NCBI GenBank assembly: GCA_963662175.1
Contig: OY759215.1
Span: 54,391,213 to 54,455,212 of the forward strand
Reading direction: 5' to 3'
Source: Aradus depressus
Lineage: Eukaryota > Arthropoda > Insecta > Hemiptera > Aradidae
Length of the DNA stretch: 64,000 nt
The translations under genes and the position numbers were made by a program. The notes beneath the pieces were generated by a model. The model searched no databases. It saw only the letters and a program-made list of their open reading frames with translations, and was not told where the DNA came from. Each line of letters starts with the position of its first letter. Position 1 is the stretch's first letter. Shown piece after piece: positions 35,113 to 61,765 of this stretch.

Positions 35113-38100
35113 CCAGATTAATATACGCTCAAGCCTAAATACAATATAATGAACGATTATATTGTCCGAAAGAAAATAATAGACTTTTCGAAAAATCAGG
35201 AGGAAGGCGTGAGGAGTTAGTTTATATTTACTAATGAAGACAGTGTTTCGGATAAACTACAACCTTTTAAACCCTACCGTTGTCATAATAGATTTAGTCA
35301 GGGACACGGAAGGTAAATAAACAATTGACTATTAAGCTGAACCAGGTACACGTTGTAAAAGGAGAAGAGAAGCTTAAGGATACAAAATGAAGAGAAAATT
35401 AGCCCCTTTTTTTGGACTAAAAATAAATGTCCGAATACATTTCTGCGTCGATATAGTGAAAAAATAATTAAATAAATAAAAACAAACAACTTATTTAACT
35501 TTTATATTGTCTGGAGGATGAATCCCCCCCCCTCCCCGAATTATATTATACTTTTCGTACTTTGATATTATGTCTTAATATAGGCCTAATTTCTTATGTT
35601 TACTATATATTCTACTATAAACCCCATTCTTTGGTTGTATTTTTAAATTTCGTACTATTGTATTTTATTTTTATTTTGACGATTTTCTTAGTGCCACTAA
35701 TAGATAACGAGATAGTAAGGAAAAACTGTAGAAGATACTTAATGTTATCATAAAATTAGGTATCTAGTTGTCCAAAGATGACAAAGTGTTATTCTGTTCC
35801 CTAAACAAGTTTACTGAACAAGTTTACAATGATAAAAACAAAACAATACGACACTTCTGAGAAAAAATTGTCTCTTCGCGGCTCAACATTTGTTGTTAGC
35901 TGGACTTGCCTGGAAAGAGCCTGAGGGGCGTGTCTGTCGGGTTCCTTCCTTCATTGTTTAAGCCCCTGTTTACCCACTGCCCAAATAGAAGGAGTGGCCC
36001 TACGTTCACAAGGCCTTGGGCCAACACACAACACAACAAATATACTGTTCTTTCCGGCCACGCCCTATCTCCGGGTCACTCACATCCACACAATATAACA
36101 TTCCGACAACAAATTAACTTTGGCCATTTTTTTGTCCAGTATTTTTTCGTTGACGAAAGACTTGAGTAGTAGACGTTGGTCATTGACTCGGAATTTATGT
36201 TTAGGAGGTAGAAAACAGCAAACTAAACTTGATTAATTATATTATAGAAAAATGGCCACTGCTAAATGAGATATGAGTAGCAAGGAGTAGAGAGCAATCA
36301 TACTCCTTCTGGAAACGAAGGAGAGATGAATTACTGAACCGACTCCGCCTTGTTTGTCTTAAAACAGTGAAAAATGAAAACAATTGCAAACCTACTTTCA
36401 TCAAAATAGATGGATCAAGCGTATTTGGTCTGAAGTGAAACATTAGATGTGTCACGTCGAAAGAAATTCATTCGGCACAATGCGGCGACTTACCTATGGA
36501 GCTACCGTACTGGTAGATTTCTGGGTGAAGCGTCATCTACATCTTGCGACAGGTTTTTAATTACGAAATTTTATTATTTTTATGACAATTCCTTATGTTT
36601 CACTCACCCGTTGCTTTATTTTTTGCCTATTATAAAAAAAAATTATACAATCTTTTTCATAAAACTGGAATCTCTCATAGTCCTGCCTACATCTTTTGAC
36701 GCTTGGGTCATACAAAATTGAACATACGCTAATGTGATAGGTTTGCTCCGCAAAAAAGATTCTATGACATTTTGTCCAATCTGTAGTAGTTTCAGATCGA
36801 ATTACAAAAGCCACAAAATAACCAATACTGGGGCATCCTAACTGGACGCGCTCGGAGAATCATTTTTGTGCTGTATTTGCTCCGAAACAGTTGAAAAGAG
36901 AATATAATATTTTGTGTAGAGAATTCTATGCTCTTTAATTTTTATGAGAACATTTTTTTCCGGACAAGCAATAGAGTTTTATAAAAAAAACTACGAAGAT
37001 GCTAATTTTTGCATATAATGAAACAGGCAGACGTGCGTTTGTTGACATCTCGATATGTGAAATAAATTGAACGTAATGTTTTTATAAAATTAGTCACCAA
37101 AATCATGCACCTGCTCTAAGACTTCTAAGTCTTAACCACAAATGCTGATCGGTGGTCGGCGTTCCAAACTAGTTAACCGGTCCCCCCCTTTTTCGTTATT
37201 TCTAGCCTCTTCATTATACATATCACAAACCTAGCCCTATTTGAAATAACACCTCACGGGACCCAACTCATGCACCGGCTCTACAACCAATGGGTACCTT
37301 CACCATTGCGGAGGGTGGGTGATGCAAGAGGTGGCCTTCTCCATTGTCTGACGGGGACCACCGACCTACTTGTGGCAGGGCCCCTCTCAGCCAGCCTACC
37401 TAACAAACTTCACCTGGCAATAGGATTTCTGAAAGGAAATTTCGGAGACATATTTTCTATACTTTTTCTTGTCAGGTCGGAGACTCTCGAACTCAGGACT
37501 TACACTTTTTACTACTATATTTTTTTACGTTAAATCTTTGTTTTATGTTGTTGATACATAAAACATTTTATGAACAAGTTTCCTTATCGCTCAGTAAGGA
37601 ACTTCTTGCTAACATGCGAATATGCTGTATTCAAGTTCAGAGACAGCCACTTATTATTGATTATAAATTAATTATAGTGAAGTTGACGTTGCTATTGCCT
37701 CACAGATTCAATAATTGACAAACCATACAAGCTTCAAGGTTTTCCTATACTGAAGTAATGTTTCATGTAGTAAATTTTTCTAGAAGATTAATGAAGCCGA
37801 ACAGTAATTGATGCATACAACATAAGTATTTCTTAGCGTTGAACCAAATAACGTGCAACCCTGTAACAACGACGTTCTTATCTGTGTCTTTGACCTGTGA
37901 AAATGTAATTTTTAACGATTTCTCAATTTTTTTGAAGGCTTATTGGATATTTTTGAAAATAATACCTCCCAACTTGTATTGGCTGTTTTGTCTTGAGTGG
38001 GGGTGAACTTGTTCTGTTATTTCTATGAGGAGTATAATTGATTGGAAATAACTAAATATATGGGGTTCTACGGAAAGCTTTTCAAAAAAGAATTAAGTTC

Positions 38101-38657
38101 AATCAACATAGAATATGTCTGTTGTTGTTTAGAATGCAAAGTGATTTGTTTAAAAATAACAGTAAATCTAATATATCCATTAACATTGTAAGCATGACTG
38201 ATGTTTAAATAAATAAAACTGCCATAAAAATAGGATTTAAGTTTTTATATAATTTTATTGAAAAAACTGATGACGTGTACTGGGAATAACCTGGGAATTC
38301 AGAATCCCTACACAACCAGACAGACATCCAGATGTAGTCCAATTAGGAAGCCAACCAAGGGTGGACTTTCTAAAGAGGAGATAGGCAACCTTACAGTAAC
38401 TGTGGGGGGCGAATGGGGCTCTTACTGCCTGAAGGCTGAGAGATAACCTAATTAACAAGTTATGGAATCAAATAATTACTCTCCGCTCATCAGTACAGAA
38501 AAGTAGTATACATTATTTTACCAAGACTTGTTGAGAAGAGTTGACAGCAGCTAATGTACTCCATTTTTAACAATAAAATAACGATATACGCTATTCTGAA
38601 CTAGCTGACAGAGCCATGCAGTTCATTTTATATATTTTGTTAAAATTATTCAATTTG
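35113..38657. other. Noncoding DNA, no recognised gene
   Basis: Several short frames (35906-36169 plus, 36449-36721 plus, 37270-37533 plus, 38255-38458) lie in slightly GC-richer patches but carry no domain I can name. A C-run at about 35526 is present. A donor-like cataggtaagtc on the minus strand near 36500 has no convincing open frame before it. Confidence 0.4.
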
Positions 38658-38980
38658 AGGACGCCGGTAGCTCAGTGGTATGCGTGCTTGCTTACCGAGC
38701 TCAATATCGCGGGTTCGAAACCCGGCCGAGGCCCTTAGTTTATTTTATCTGGGAGATCTTAGGCACGCCATACTTTGGATGGTAAGCGATCGTCTCGAGC
38801 CTGTACGATGTCTCGTTAAAGACCACTACCCTAGGTGGATAAAAATTTAGGGTAGAGAAAATTTAGGACTCCCATAATAGAGTTGGGCTCATGTCTACCA
38901 GTGACGAAAGAGCGCTCTGGAAGTAGAAGATATGGCCTTGCAGTTAAAGCCCGGGCATGAGTCACAGTAACTAACTAATA
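38658..38980 (+). mobile_element. Family-1 SINE, full-length reference copy
   Basis: The best copy in the window: A box tagctcagtgg (38668-38678), B box ggttcgaaacc (38712-38722), then a body of about 250 bp ending ttaaagcccgggcatgagtc acagtaactaac. Both boxes fit the pol III consensus. The B-box spacing (about 33 bp from A) fits a tRNA-derived head. Confidence 0.92.
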
Positions 38981-38985
38981 TTATT

Positions 38986-39448
38986 CAACGATTTATTTTA
39001 TTTTATTATTAAATGTTTATCTACAATCTATATTAATGTCAAAGACTTCCAACTTCTTTGTCAACTTCATAAATAATCCACCCAATGGGAAGTAACTATT
39101 TATTCACTATTTTCCAGTAGTAAACGCTTTATGATCCGGTTCAAAAAAAAAACTTTTAGAAAGCTAAATGTGTGGATAAAACACAACTGTCTTTATGTAA
39201 CTCATAAAAATCACTCTAGTACACAAGAAACAACATTACTTACATTTAAAAAAGTTAATTCACAATCAAATATTAGAAACTTCGCTTAAATAAACACTGA
39301 AAGCAATCATATACATTTTGAGTTACTATCTGGTCTGTTTGAACCCGTTACTCTCGATAAAATTTCGTTAAACTATTAAATATAAAGTTGTAAGAAAATT
39401 CAATGTCAGAGGGGTGAAAAAAAAAATTAAAATAACAAATAACAATTT
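38986..39448. other. Noncoding DNA downstream of NSUN4
   Basis: AT-rich sequence beyond the inferred 3' end of NSUN4. No gene was recognised. Confidence 0.5.
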
Positions 39449-39454
39449 TTTATT
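39449..39454 (-). terminator. Poly(A) signal of NSUN4
   Basis: AATAAA on the minus strand (tttatt on the plus strand), about 170 bases past the stop codon. It is the first good signal downstream. Confidence 0.5.
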
Positions 39455-39621
39455 AAGTTAAAAAATGTATTTAAAGAAGAACAATAACTTTTAATATTTA
39501 CATGAAGAAAGTTCGATTTAAAATCAACTCTTTTACATGAATAAATTCTGTTTCACGTTAAATTCTGTTTCAGTTCAACGGCCATTTTTCTCCAACTCGG
39601 GCATATTGGTCCAATTCGAAC

Positions 39622-54296
<14,675 letters not shown>

Positions 54297-54978
54297 AATT
54301 ATATTCTTCCCTGATTACATTCTTAACAAAAATTCAAAAGATAAATATAACCTCAGGAAGGTAACTCAGTATGATCACTGATAAATAAATCGAAACACTT
54401 TTTTTAAAACTGTTACTATTACACTATTCGCTAACAATAATTAATTACTGTGCTATATAAAATAATGGTCTGAAATTTTAATATGTCTATATATGAATAA
54501 GAAAATAAGTGATATCATTTGACACAATTTACGTGATAAGGTGAGCAGGTACTCGGTTATGTAGATAAATATACATAATCAATCAGTGATGGTCTTACGT
54601 GCGGGGTGTTAAGATGTTATCCATGGCATGAACGTATTTGGACGTTACCAGTGATGTTTAGAAATGCCTATTCATGGACATTTCTATTTAGTACTTTATT
54701 AAATGTATGTATTGAACATGTTCATTGACAGACAATAGGAAATGCTTTAGTATTTTCTTTCACAACTTTATGCCTTTAATTCTTGTATTTTGTGACGGAA
54801 AAAAAATCTTGTGAATGAAGTATTGTATTAGTAAGCCCATCAAAAATGATGTCTTGCATGACGATTCGATTCTATATCACGTAATGTGTTGTTAAAGAAA
54901 CTACAGAACAGTAGTCAAAGATTCGACCTGCTTTATTTATGTTTGGAAATATATAGCCATGTCCTTTTGGCTAATTAG
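54297..54978. promoter_or_regulatory. Divergent intergenic region, probable shared promoter
   Basis: The start codons of NSUN4 (minus) and the CAP-Gly gene (plus) are 682 bp apart and face away from each other. No TATA box is obvious at a sensible distance. A 5' UTR exon of the plus gene could also lie here, since an AG-ending stretch (cttttggctaattag) directly precedes its ATG. Confidence 0.5.
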
Positions 54979-56315
54979 ATGGAAGTTGGCACAGGTGATG
55001 AAGTTGGAAATGATGGAGTTAGTTTGGAGACAGTAAGGCTTCTGCACCAAACTGTTGTTACTTTGAGAAGTGCTTTGCAGCAATCCAAAACTGAGCTTCA
55101 TTCTTTAAGAGAGAAAGTGCAGAATGTAGATGTTGAAGCCTATGCACGAACAATTGAAAACCTTGCCATCGAAAATCATATTTTAAGACAGAAAGTATTA
55201 TCCGCTTCACAAGAGCAAATTGCCAAAATGTCCGAGGAGAGCAAAATAGGTTGTGAATCAGAAAGCAGCGGGGAAAATGACGTTTTTGAAGAAGAAATTA
55301 AAGAGAAAGTGAATGGGCTCACTTTGAATGTAGACTTACGTGATAAATCCAAAGATCACAGTTTTAATAAATCTGTCGCCAGTAATCTCGACCAAGCCCT
55401 ATCAACTCCAAGAATCAGTAAGGGCGATTCTGAGGAGAGCGAAGAAGTTGACGATATAGAATTGATATTTACAACTGACGACACCAAAGAGTTTGGATTT
55501 CAAGAAGACCTTGTGTCTATAGCTGAAACTGACGGCTGGAAAGAGACAGACGAAGATATTCCTGAAAATTTAAAGCAGACCTGGTCGCAGTCAGTTCTTG
55601 TTGAAACGGACATATCTAAATGTGGAGTTATTGACGAAAATGAACCTCCCAACACTTTTCGGAGGAACACACTGCCAGCACCAATGCCTTATCGGCCTAT
55701 CATCCACAGAGATGTATTGTCTGGAAGTCGAGGGCAGTTGATTGAAGGCGCAACCAGACCCATCGTCAAGTTTTCTTCAACCGACCGAAGCCCAAGGTCA
55801 GTCCGACCTGTTTTAGCAGAGAAGAATGCTTCCAAGATGGAATCCGAGGCTCAAACAGACATCACCGCAGTTCCTCAGCAGTGGCGCTCCGAGAGCTTCC
55901 TGGCCCACCAGAAGGTATCGCAGAACTTCACAACACTCCCCTCAAAGTTCACTCTACCCTTTGGACAGCGGAAACACTCCTTACGGCTTTGTGAGAAGAC
56001 CCAGGAAGCTCGGCGGGTGCTGCTGTCTGACATCAACTTTACGAGCATGGTTCCGGAGCTGTCGCGTAGCGCAGACCATCTGTGCCAGGAAACCCTCATG
56101 GCTCGCTACCCCCGCGCTTTCTCGTATATGAAAAACTCGGACCCCCGCTCTCCCTGCGACTGCGGCCGCTGGGACTCCGCCTCGCCTTCGGCCCTCGACC
56201 TCTCCAGAAGACACTCCATGCGACCATCCCTCTCCTCTCTCGACTCTTACTGGACTGCTGCACCTCAGCGACCTACATGGAACTCCGTACCCTCTTCACC
56301 TACCCACTATCATAG
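54979..56315 (+). CDS. CAP-Gly gene exon 1
   Basis: Coiled coil plus the long disordered region; donor cat ag|gtatct. Includes repeated basic/Ser-rich blocks (RRNTLPAPMPYRPIIHRD, SSTDRSPRSVRPV). Confidence 0.93.
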
Positions 56316-59300
56316 GTATCTGTTTGTATTTTATTAATATTTTTTTGGATCAAATATATTTTTCCCTGCACCTGTTAGCTCAGAATCAGAACTTCACATA
56401 ACCGTGGTATTACAAGGCATTGCATGTAGTCCTGACTCTTCAGGTTTTTACGTGCTAAATTCAGTTGTTATAAAAGTCTCTTTATCCATTGGCCTTATGA
56501 CAGAAACATCAAAAAGAAAGGAACCAATCACTAATGGTTTTTTTTTGTTATTATTTATTTTTGTAAAAGTTGTTATCATAAAGCGAATGCGGCCAGATTG
56601 CTTTTTAAAAAATAAATTAATACAAATTAAAACCTTTTTGTTTATTGTGTACAACTACAACTGGTCAACATGACTTCTGTCACGACAAACGGAATATCCT
56701 TGATCATATCAAAGGTTTTCGAAATGCATTTAAGTTTTCTAATTTAGCATTAACCAAATTGTATTCATCTCTTGGTCGAACCAGGCTGCGGTTCAAGATC
56801 TTTACGGAGGGCTTATTTGCGATCTTGTGGGTTCTGGGAGCAGTCGCAAGGAAGGCCCGAAGTCAATCATATTTTGTAAAAAAAAAATTTAAGGACAAAA
56901 TCTCTGCCAAGTTCGAAAATGAGCGTGTTCTGACAAAGGGATCTTATTTTCAAGTGTTAATTTATCTAATGATCAAGGGATTAAATTTAAAGTTTAATCC
57001 CTTGATCGAGTAATTAGATTGGCTCGGGTACCTCTCCATAGTTCTCCCAAGCTCAGTGGATGGTTCTAGGTTTATCCTTTAGGATTTCTAATTATACAAT
57101 CAATACATTTAAAATATAATTAATTTCTTAGTTGCTTTTTAGACGAAACTTACATACTCAAGTTTTTAAAAAAAAAATGTAAATCATACAATGTTTCCAG
57201 GAGAAGAATGAGAACATATTGTGCATTTTCAACACATAACTACTATACCATTATCTCAACGTTATTGTAGCTTGGTTAAGACTCTGGGTAGCTTAAAATA
57301 CACACAAAATGTATTCAAGAACGTTCGTAAGAAGTACAAACATTCTGAAATTCGGGAGTTTTGGAAAGACATTTTTTTAGATTCATATGTATCTATTAAA
57401 AATGAGTTTCTAGATTTTTTTAGGGTTATCTTGTTAGAGCAGACCCAATGCCGCACAGATACTATTTTAGAAAAAAAAATCCACTTTTTAATTCAAAGTG
57501 CTTGTTAGTGACGGACACACAGACAGCTCCGTTCAAGTTTCCGTTTTAAGTTTGAAACCTATGGAATTTTAAAAACTAACTTACACAGTTTAATACTTGA
57601 GCGGATTTGGCCCATTAATTCCCTTCACTTCAAAAAATATCTTCAATACATTTTTGAACTAAGAATCGGAGTATATAAGCATATGTATATCGAAGATATT
57701 TCTATTACGTAAGAACGGGTAGTAAGTGCCAAGCAACGTAGAGCACTACGGCTAGTGTACGCCAAGCAATGGTGAGCTTTTCTGCTAGTATGTTATTATG
57801 TTACTCATTTTATTATTGGACAATATTTCAGATAAATATCCCATTCATATAACGTATTCTACGTCAATATGATTTAAAATGACATTTCGCCCCAATCTGT
57901 TGCAGAGCCCGTAGTGTCCCTCTCTCCTCGAGCTACATTCGTCCTTCCCAGCAGTCAGAGACCAACATCTGTTGCAGCCACACTCCGCGGCCCTTGGGCC
58001 GACCTCGCACCGTCCGCATCAACTCTGCTCCTGCCAGACAGCATAGGGTCACATTTTCTGGTAGGTTCCACTCATCATAAAATGTATTATTTTACATGGT
58101 ATATCAACGATATGTCTGTTATTCCTCCTATTTGACACTTTCTTTTAAACAGCAATTTCATTGGAAACTAATAAATAGCTTCCAGGATTATCTAATTATG
58201 GGTCGGTAAAATTTTGAAACTTGGAAAAAAATATAAGATAATCATTAAAATTGCAACATTCATTATGAGACGTTATAAGCTAGTGAAATTAGACAATATA
58301 TTAAATAAACAAGTTTAATTTAATTTTCAAGTCCGTTATAAGCTCGCCTAATCCCCCTAATGAAGCCATCTCATAGAACTTATTTTTTTCTTTTTTCGCT
58401 AGAATGTTTCCATTAAATGGCATAGGTCCTTTTGTAATTCAAGACCGGGTAAACCAACTCTATTCAAAATAACATCACATTTTTAATGTGTTGCCAGAAA
58501 TAAATAAAACAATTTTTTTTTTTTTTTTTTTTTAAATATTGTCTATTTCACTAAATATTTAAAAAAAAAGTTTGTTTTATTTATTTATTACAAGTTTCCG
58601 CAATATGTCCGCGTTCCTCAATTCAGAAGGTGTTGCCAGAATTTATGAATTTAATATATTTAGTGAATTTAGATTCATGTATTGCTGCAATAGATCACTA
58701 GTTATCCGAATCCACGTCATGTCTGTCTGTCTGTTAGTTTCCAGGGGATTTTTTAAATTTTTTTTCTGGCGAACTTGAAGATAGAAATTTGGCGTGGAGT
58801 GGGTGAACGTTTCTTCTCTTTTGTGTGAATGTGAAAAACCCAATATGTATAAGCTCTCCCTTGTCTTCTCATATCCAGTATAACTATGTCTATTTACAAG
58901 ACCATTTCAGCGGTGTTGGAAGAGCCCCTAGTGTACTTTTTTTGAATGATTTGTCTGTTATAGACTCGAAGCTGTCCCGGAGCTACCCCGGCCACTCCCT
59001 ACCCGACCTGAGAAGTGAGGAGAGCGAGGAGTCTACAGACTCCCTCATTGACGAGTCTGAGGACTACCTGAGGAGGTCCATCGACTCCATCCTCACTGGT
59101 GCTGAGCCAAGGCGACGTTGGATGCGCTCTCACTCACAACCCGATCCCGCTTTTTTTGGTAAATACTTCTACCCTGTTTTTGTTAATGTATAGCCTTAAA
59201 TTATTTACAATTTTCATTTACATTTGAATTGCAAAATGTTTCCTGTTATTGTGCGTATTGTTCTAAAATCACCTTTAGGGAGTATCGTTTCACATCGATT

Positions 59301-61587
59301 GATGACTATAGTTTAGGTCAGCCCATCCCAAACAGAGGTATGCCGGGAATTATTTAATTTTTGTTTTAGAAAGTCATCATTATATGCAAATGAATAAAGT
59401 TTAAAAAATAAATAATAATCAATCGAGCACAACACAGCTTGACAGTAAAAATATTAGTACATTAAGTATCTATATTCCTTAATTGGAGATGCGAATCCTG
59501 AGTAGAAGACTGAAGTCCAAACTATATCAAGGCATATTATTTCAAATTACTTCTATCAAGTACTCTACTTGTCTTAAATTGTCTACATTTTTGTATGCTT
59601 TTATAAAAGATGAACAGTATTTATGACCCCACCAAACAATTAGGTACAGAGCAGACAGATAGGATGATATAGATTTGTTTTCACTCTTTCCTTGGATTTT
59701 TTTTTTTTTTAAATGTCTAACTTTTCCTTTTCCAAAAGGAAAGGAAGTTATGCAATGGGCTAAAATAGCTGCTCGCAGTCTTTTAGTTGATATATCATTT
59801 GAGAATAATATCAAAATATGACTAAGATTGCCTACAGAAACAAGGTATTATCATGATTTTCTTCACGTAACTTGAAGCTTCCTCAGAAATTGTCATCCTG
59901 GCAGAATGAAGTGAGTGTGTACTATTATAAATCTTGTGCATATTTTTGGGGGCCATGGTGGCCGTGCGGGCTAGAGCGTAGTGTTTTGGTCGCAATGTCT
60001 CACCATGGTTTGCGGGTTCGAATCCCGTCCGGGAGTGACATAACTCAGTGACATGGCTAATATGCATCGTACATAAGGTCAAAAAAACAACAAATTTTTA
60101 TACTTTGATGGTTGTTTTATTTTAAATAGTGTAAACTAGATTCGTGAAAGATGTAGAGTTATTTTTGTTTTTGAGATTCTTTATTTTGTTTAAAAAACAT
60201 ATGTTATTTATTTTAAAACTACTCGCTCAGGATGTCTTTGTTTAGATAAAATATTTCAGTTTGTTTTGATGTAAATAGTTGAAATGTTAATTATTGGTTT
60301 AGTCACAATTAGTTTTAATGTCCTGTCTTTTACTCAAATCTAGCATATATCAACTCATTAATAATTTATTTATGTAAATACAGGCCCTGAAGAAGACACA
60401 TGCAATGCCGAAAGTTTGGCAGAAATTCCACAAGTTTGTTTTATTCGACCACAAGCGTCATCTTTCCTTCTTATTATATCGTTGGTTAACCCTCCCTAAT
60501 TGATATATGAAAAAGTTATGACCCAAAAACGATGCATCAAAAAATGATTGAGAACGTGTAATTCTAGTCACTTGATCTGAGTCTATCGATATGGATCTCC
60601 TCTCAGTCTAGAACATCTTTATTCCAAAATCTAAAGAAAGTGGTAAATGTTTTGTGTAGGTGTGAAGCCGCCTCGGTCTGCGGTGCCTTTCCTAGCGAGG
60701 TCCTCCTCCGAACTCAAGTCGGGCCACTGGGTGAAGGTGATCCTTGGCGATGGGAAGACAGGCAGTGGTCTGGTGCGCTATGTGGGGCCGCTGGGCCCCC
60801 AGTCCGGTATTGTCTATGTTGGCCTTCAGGTCGCTCCTGGACTCGGCAACTCGGATGGCGCCTTCGCCGGTCTCAGATACTTTGACTGGTAAGAATCATT
60901 TTTTCTTCTAAGAATTTTTTAAAATCATCAATATAATAAATGAACTATTCGTTCGTTTATCACACTTTTTGTTGTTGTGGGTTCAATTTTTGTTTTTACA
61001 ATTATTTATTTTAATTCCAAACGATATAAAATGTGCCATGTCTGAAAAGTTCGAAGAAGGTAGAGCGGGGGATGATATTACCGACCCAAGGAGTATACTT
61101 AGAGGTTCGAATCCCACCGAGCCGAATCAGCTTATTTAACTGATCTCCCGTGTTACTCCCGTGTTACCATCCCAAGGAGAAGCAGGAGTTTGAATCGAGT
61201 TGAATCGACTTATTTCACAGGTCTCTCTTGCTCCAAGGATCATATCACACTTAGCCAAATCGCTTATTTAACAGAAATCTCATGTTACCAACCTAATAAA
61301 TACGGGGTCACATTGAAGGGTTCCTTAGATTAGGGGGTATTATTAGCGCAATATTACTATTAGCATTGGCCACGCTATGCTCGGCGATAGTTCAGCTTTC
61401 ATACACATTTTTTACTAAATATTAGCCTAAGTATTTCCAGATTTATTTCTTTTATGAAAAATTGAATTTTATTTGGGAATGTAAATAATTTCACTTAATA
61501 ATTTGTATGATTATTTAATGTTTCAGTGATGCTAACAGTGGATTATTTGTTCCTTTCAAGAAAGTTATTATGGCTTGGAGTACTTGA
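54979..61587 (+). CDS. CAP-Gly domain protein with N-terminal coiled coil, 5 exons, 658 aa
   Basis: Plus-strand gene; exons 54979-56315, 57906-58060, 58964-59158, 60660-60888 and 61527-61587 have GT/AG borders and agree in phase, totalling 1977 nt. An in-frame TAG directly precedes the ATG. Residues about 18-78 form a coiled coil (LETVRLLHQTVVTLRSALQQ, NLAIENHILRQKVL). Residues 80-560 are acidic, Ser/Pro/Arg-rich and probably disordered, with SRSYPGHSLPDLRSEESEES and an acidic stretch. Residues about 584-653 form a CAP-Gly domain (GHWVKVILGDGKTGSGLVRY, GAFAGLRYF, GLFVPFKKV), a fold that binds C-terminal EEY/F tails of tubulin and EB proteins, so a microtubule role is likely. The usual GKNDG motif reads GNSDG (625-629). 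I could not assign a named orthologue. Confidence 0.9.
56316..57905. other. CAP-Gly gene intron 1
   Basis: Contains a perfect 15-bp hairpin at 56971-57007 (gatcaagggattaaa, loop, tttaatcccttgatc) and, near 57720-57790, a repeat phrase (gccaagcaacgtagagc / gccaagcaatggtgagc). Open frames of 89-122 codons have no domain. Confidence 0.55.
57906..58060 (+). CDS. CAP-Gly gene exon 2
   Basis: Acceptor aatctgttgcag, donor tctg|gtaggt. The in-phase frame reads SVPLSSSYIRPSQQSETNIC and ends VRINSAPARQHRVTFS. It is a different frame from the longest open frame here. Confidence 0.85.
58061..58963. other. CAP-Gly gene intron 2
   Basis: An inverted pair (aaataaataaaacaa near 58499 and ttgttttatttattt near 58572) encloses a T-run and tattgtctatttcactaaat, a phrase shared with the Penelope-like element at 48.77 kb. 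It is probably a small fragment of that family. Confidence 0.45.
58964..59158 (+). CDS. CAP-Gly gene exon 3
   Basis: Acceptor ttgtctgttatag chosen by phase over ccatttcag (58915). Encodes YPGHSLPDLRSEESEEST, DSLIDESEDYLRRSIDSIL and RRRWMRSHSQPDPAFF; donor tttg|gtaaat. Confidence 0.87.
59948..60095 (+). mobile_element. tRNA-derived SINE, family 2 (CAP-Gly intron 4)
   Basis: A box tggccgtgcgg (59959-59969), B box ggttcgaatcc (60015-60025), then a short body and gcatcgtacataaggtcaaa at the end. Same orientation as the gene. The second copy is at 4.96-5.13 kb. Confidence 0.82.
60385..60413 (+). ncRNA. Hammerhead-like core, decayed (CAP-Gly intron 4)
   Basis: ccctgaagaagacacatgca then atgccgaaag: the first box CUGAAGA and the second box GAAA are intact, but stem II (gacac/atgcc) is largely unpaired. 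It is probably a relic of a Penelope-like 3' end. Confidence 0.35.
60660..60888 (+). CDS. CAP-Gly gene exon 4, main CAP-Gly exon
   Basis: Acceptor tttgtgtag, donor actg|gtaaga. GC-rich, encodes KPPRSAVPFLARSSSELKSG and most of the CAP-Gly fold. Confidence 0.93.
60889..61526. other. CAP-Gly gene last intron
   Basis: Phrases around 61100-61260 repeat loosely (gttcgaatcccaccgagccg; gcttatttaactgatctccc; gacttatttcacaggtctct), suggesting a degraded tandem or tRNA-like repeat. No gene was found. Confidence 0.45.
61527..61587 (+). CDS. CAP-Gly gene exon 5 (last)
   Basis: Acceptor taatgtttcag; reads DANSGLFVPFKKVIMAWST then TGA at 61585-61587. Closes the last strand of the CAP-Gly domain. Confidence 0.92.
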
Positions 61588-61759
61588 AACACGAAACCAG
61601 CTTTGTTTATCCCTCATTTTTCTAATCTATAATTATTCATCATTATAACATTAGCTTAATGGAAAAATATTTCGATAGCAAAACTGAAAAATGTGTATTT
61701 ATGATTGATTCATGTCGGGTATCTCTGAAATGTGTCAGTTATCAATGTACATTTTTTTA

Positions 61760-61765
61760 AATAAA
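61760..61765 (+). terminator. Poly(A) signal of the CAP-Gly gene
   Basis: AATAAA 173 bases past the stop codon, in an A-rich context. Confidence 0.5.

Larger units (their letters stand above)
59159..60659. other. CAP-Gly gene intron 4
   Basis: Apart from the family-2 SINE and the hammerhead-like core, AT-rich sequence without features. The 90-codon minus frame at 59542-59814 is not recognised. Confidence 0.5.

Noticed and set aside
36480..36560. Minus-strand exon ending catag|gtaagtcg
   Set aside because: All frames before the donor have early stops or no recognisable peptide.
38658..38735. Functional tRNA gene
   Set aside because: A and B boxes are good, but it is joined to the repeated SINE body and does not close into a full cloverleaf acceptor stem.
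55826..56315. Other-frame ORFs in CAP-Gly exon 1
   Set aside because: The in-phase exon joins only work in the 452-codon frame; these are shadows of GC-rich coding sequence.
58825..58963. Upstream extension of the exon-3 frame with acceptor ccatttcag
   Set aside because: It would break the phase with exon 2; the acceptor at 58963 joins correctly.
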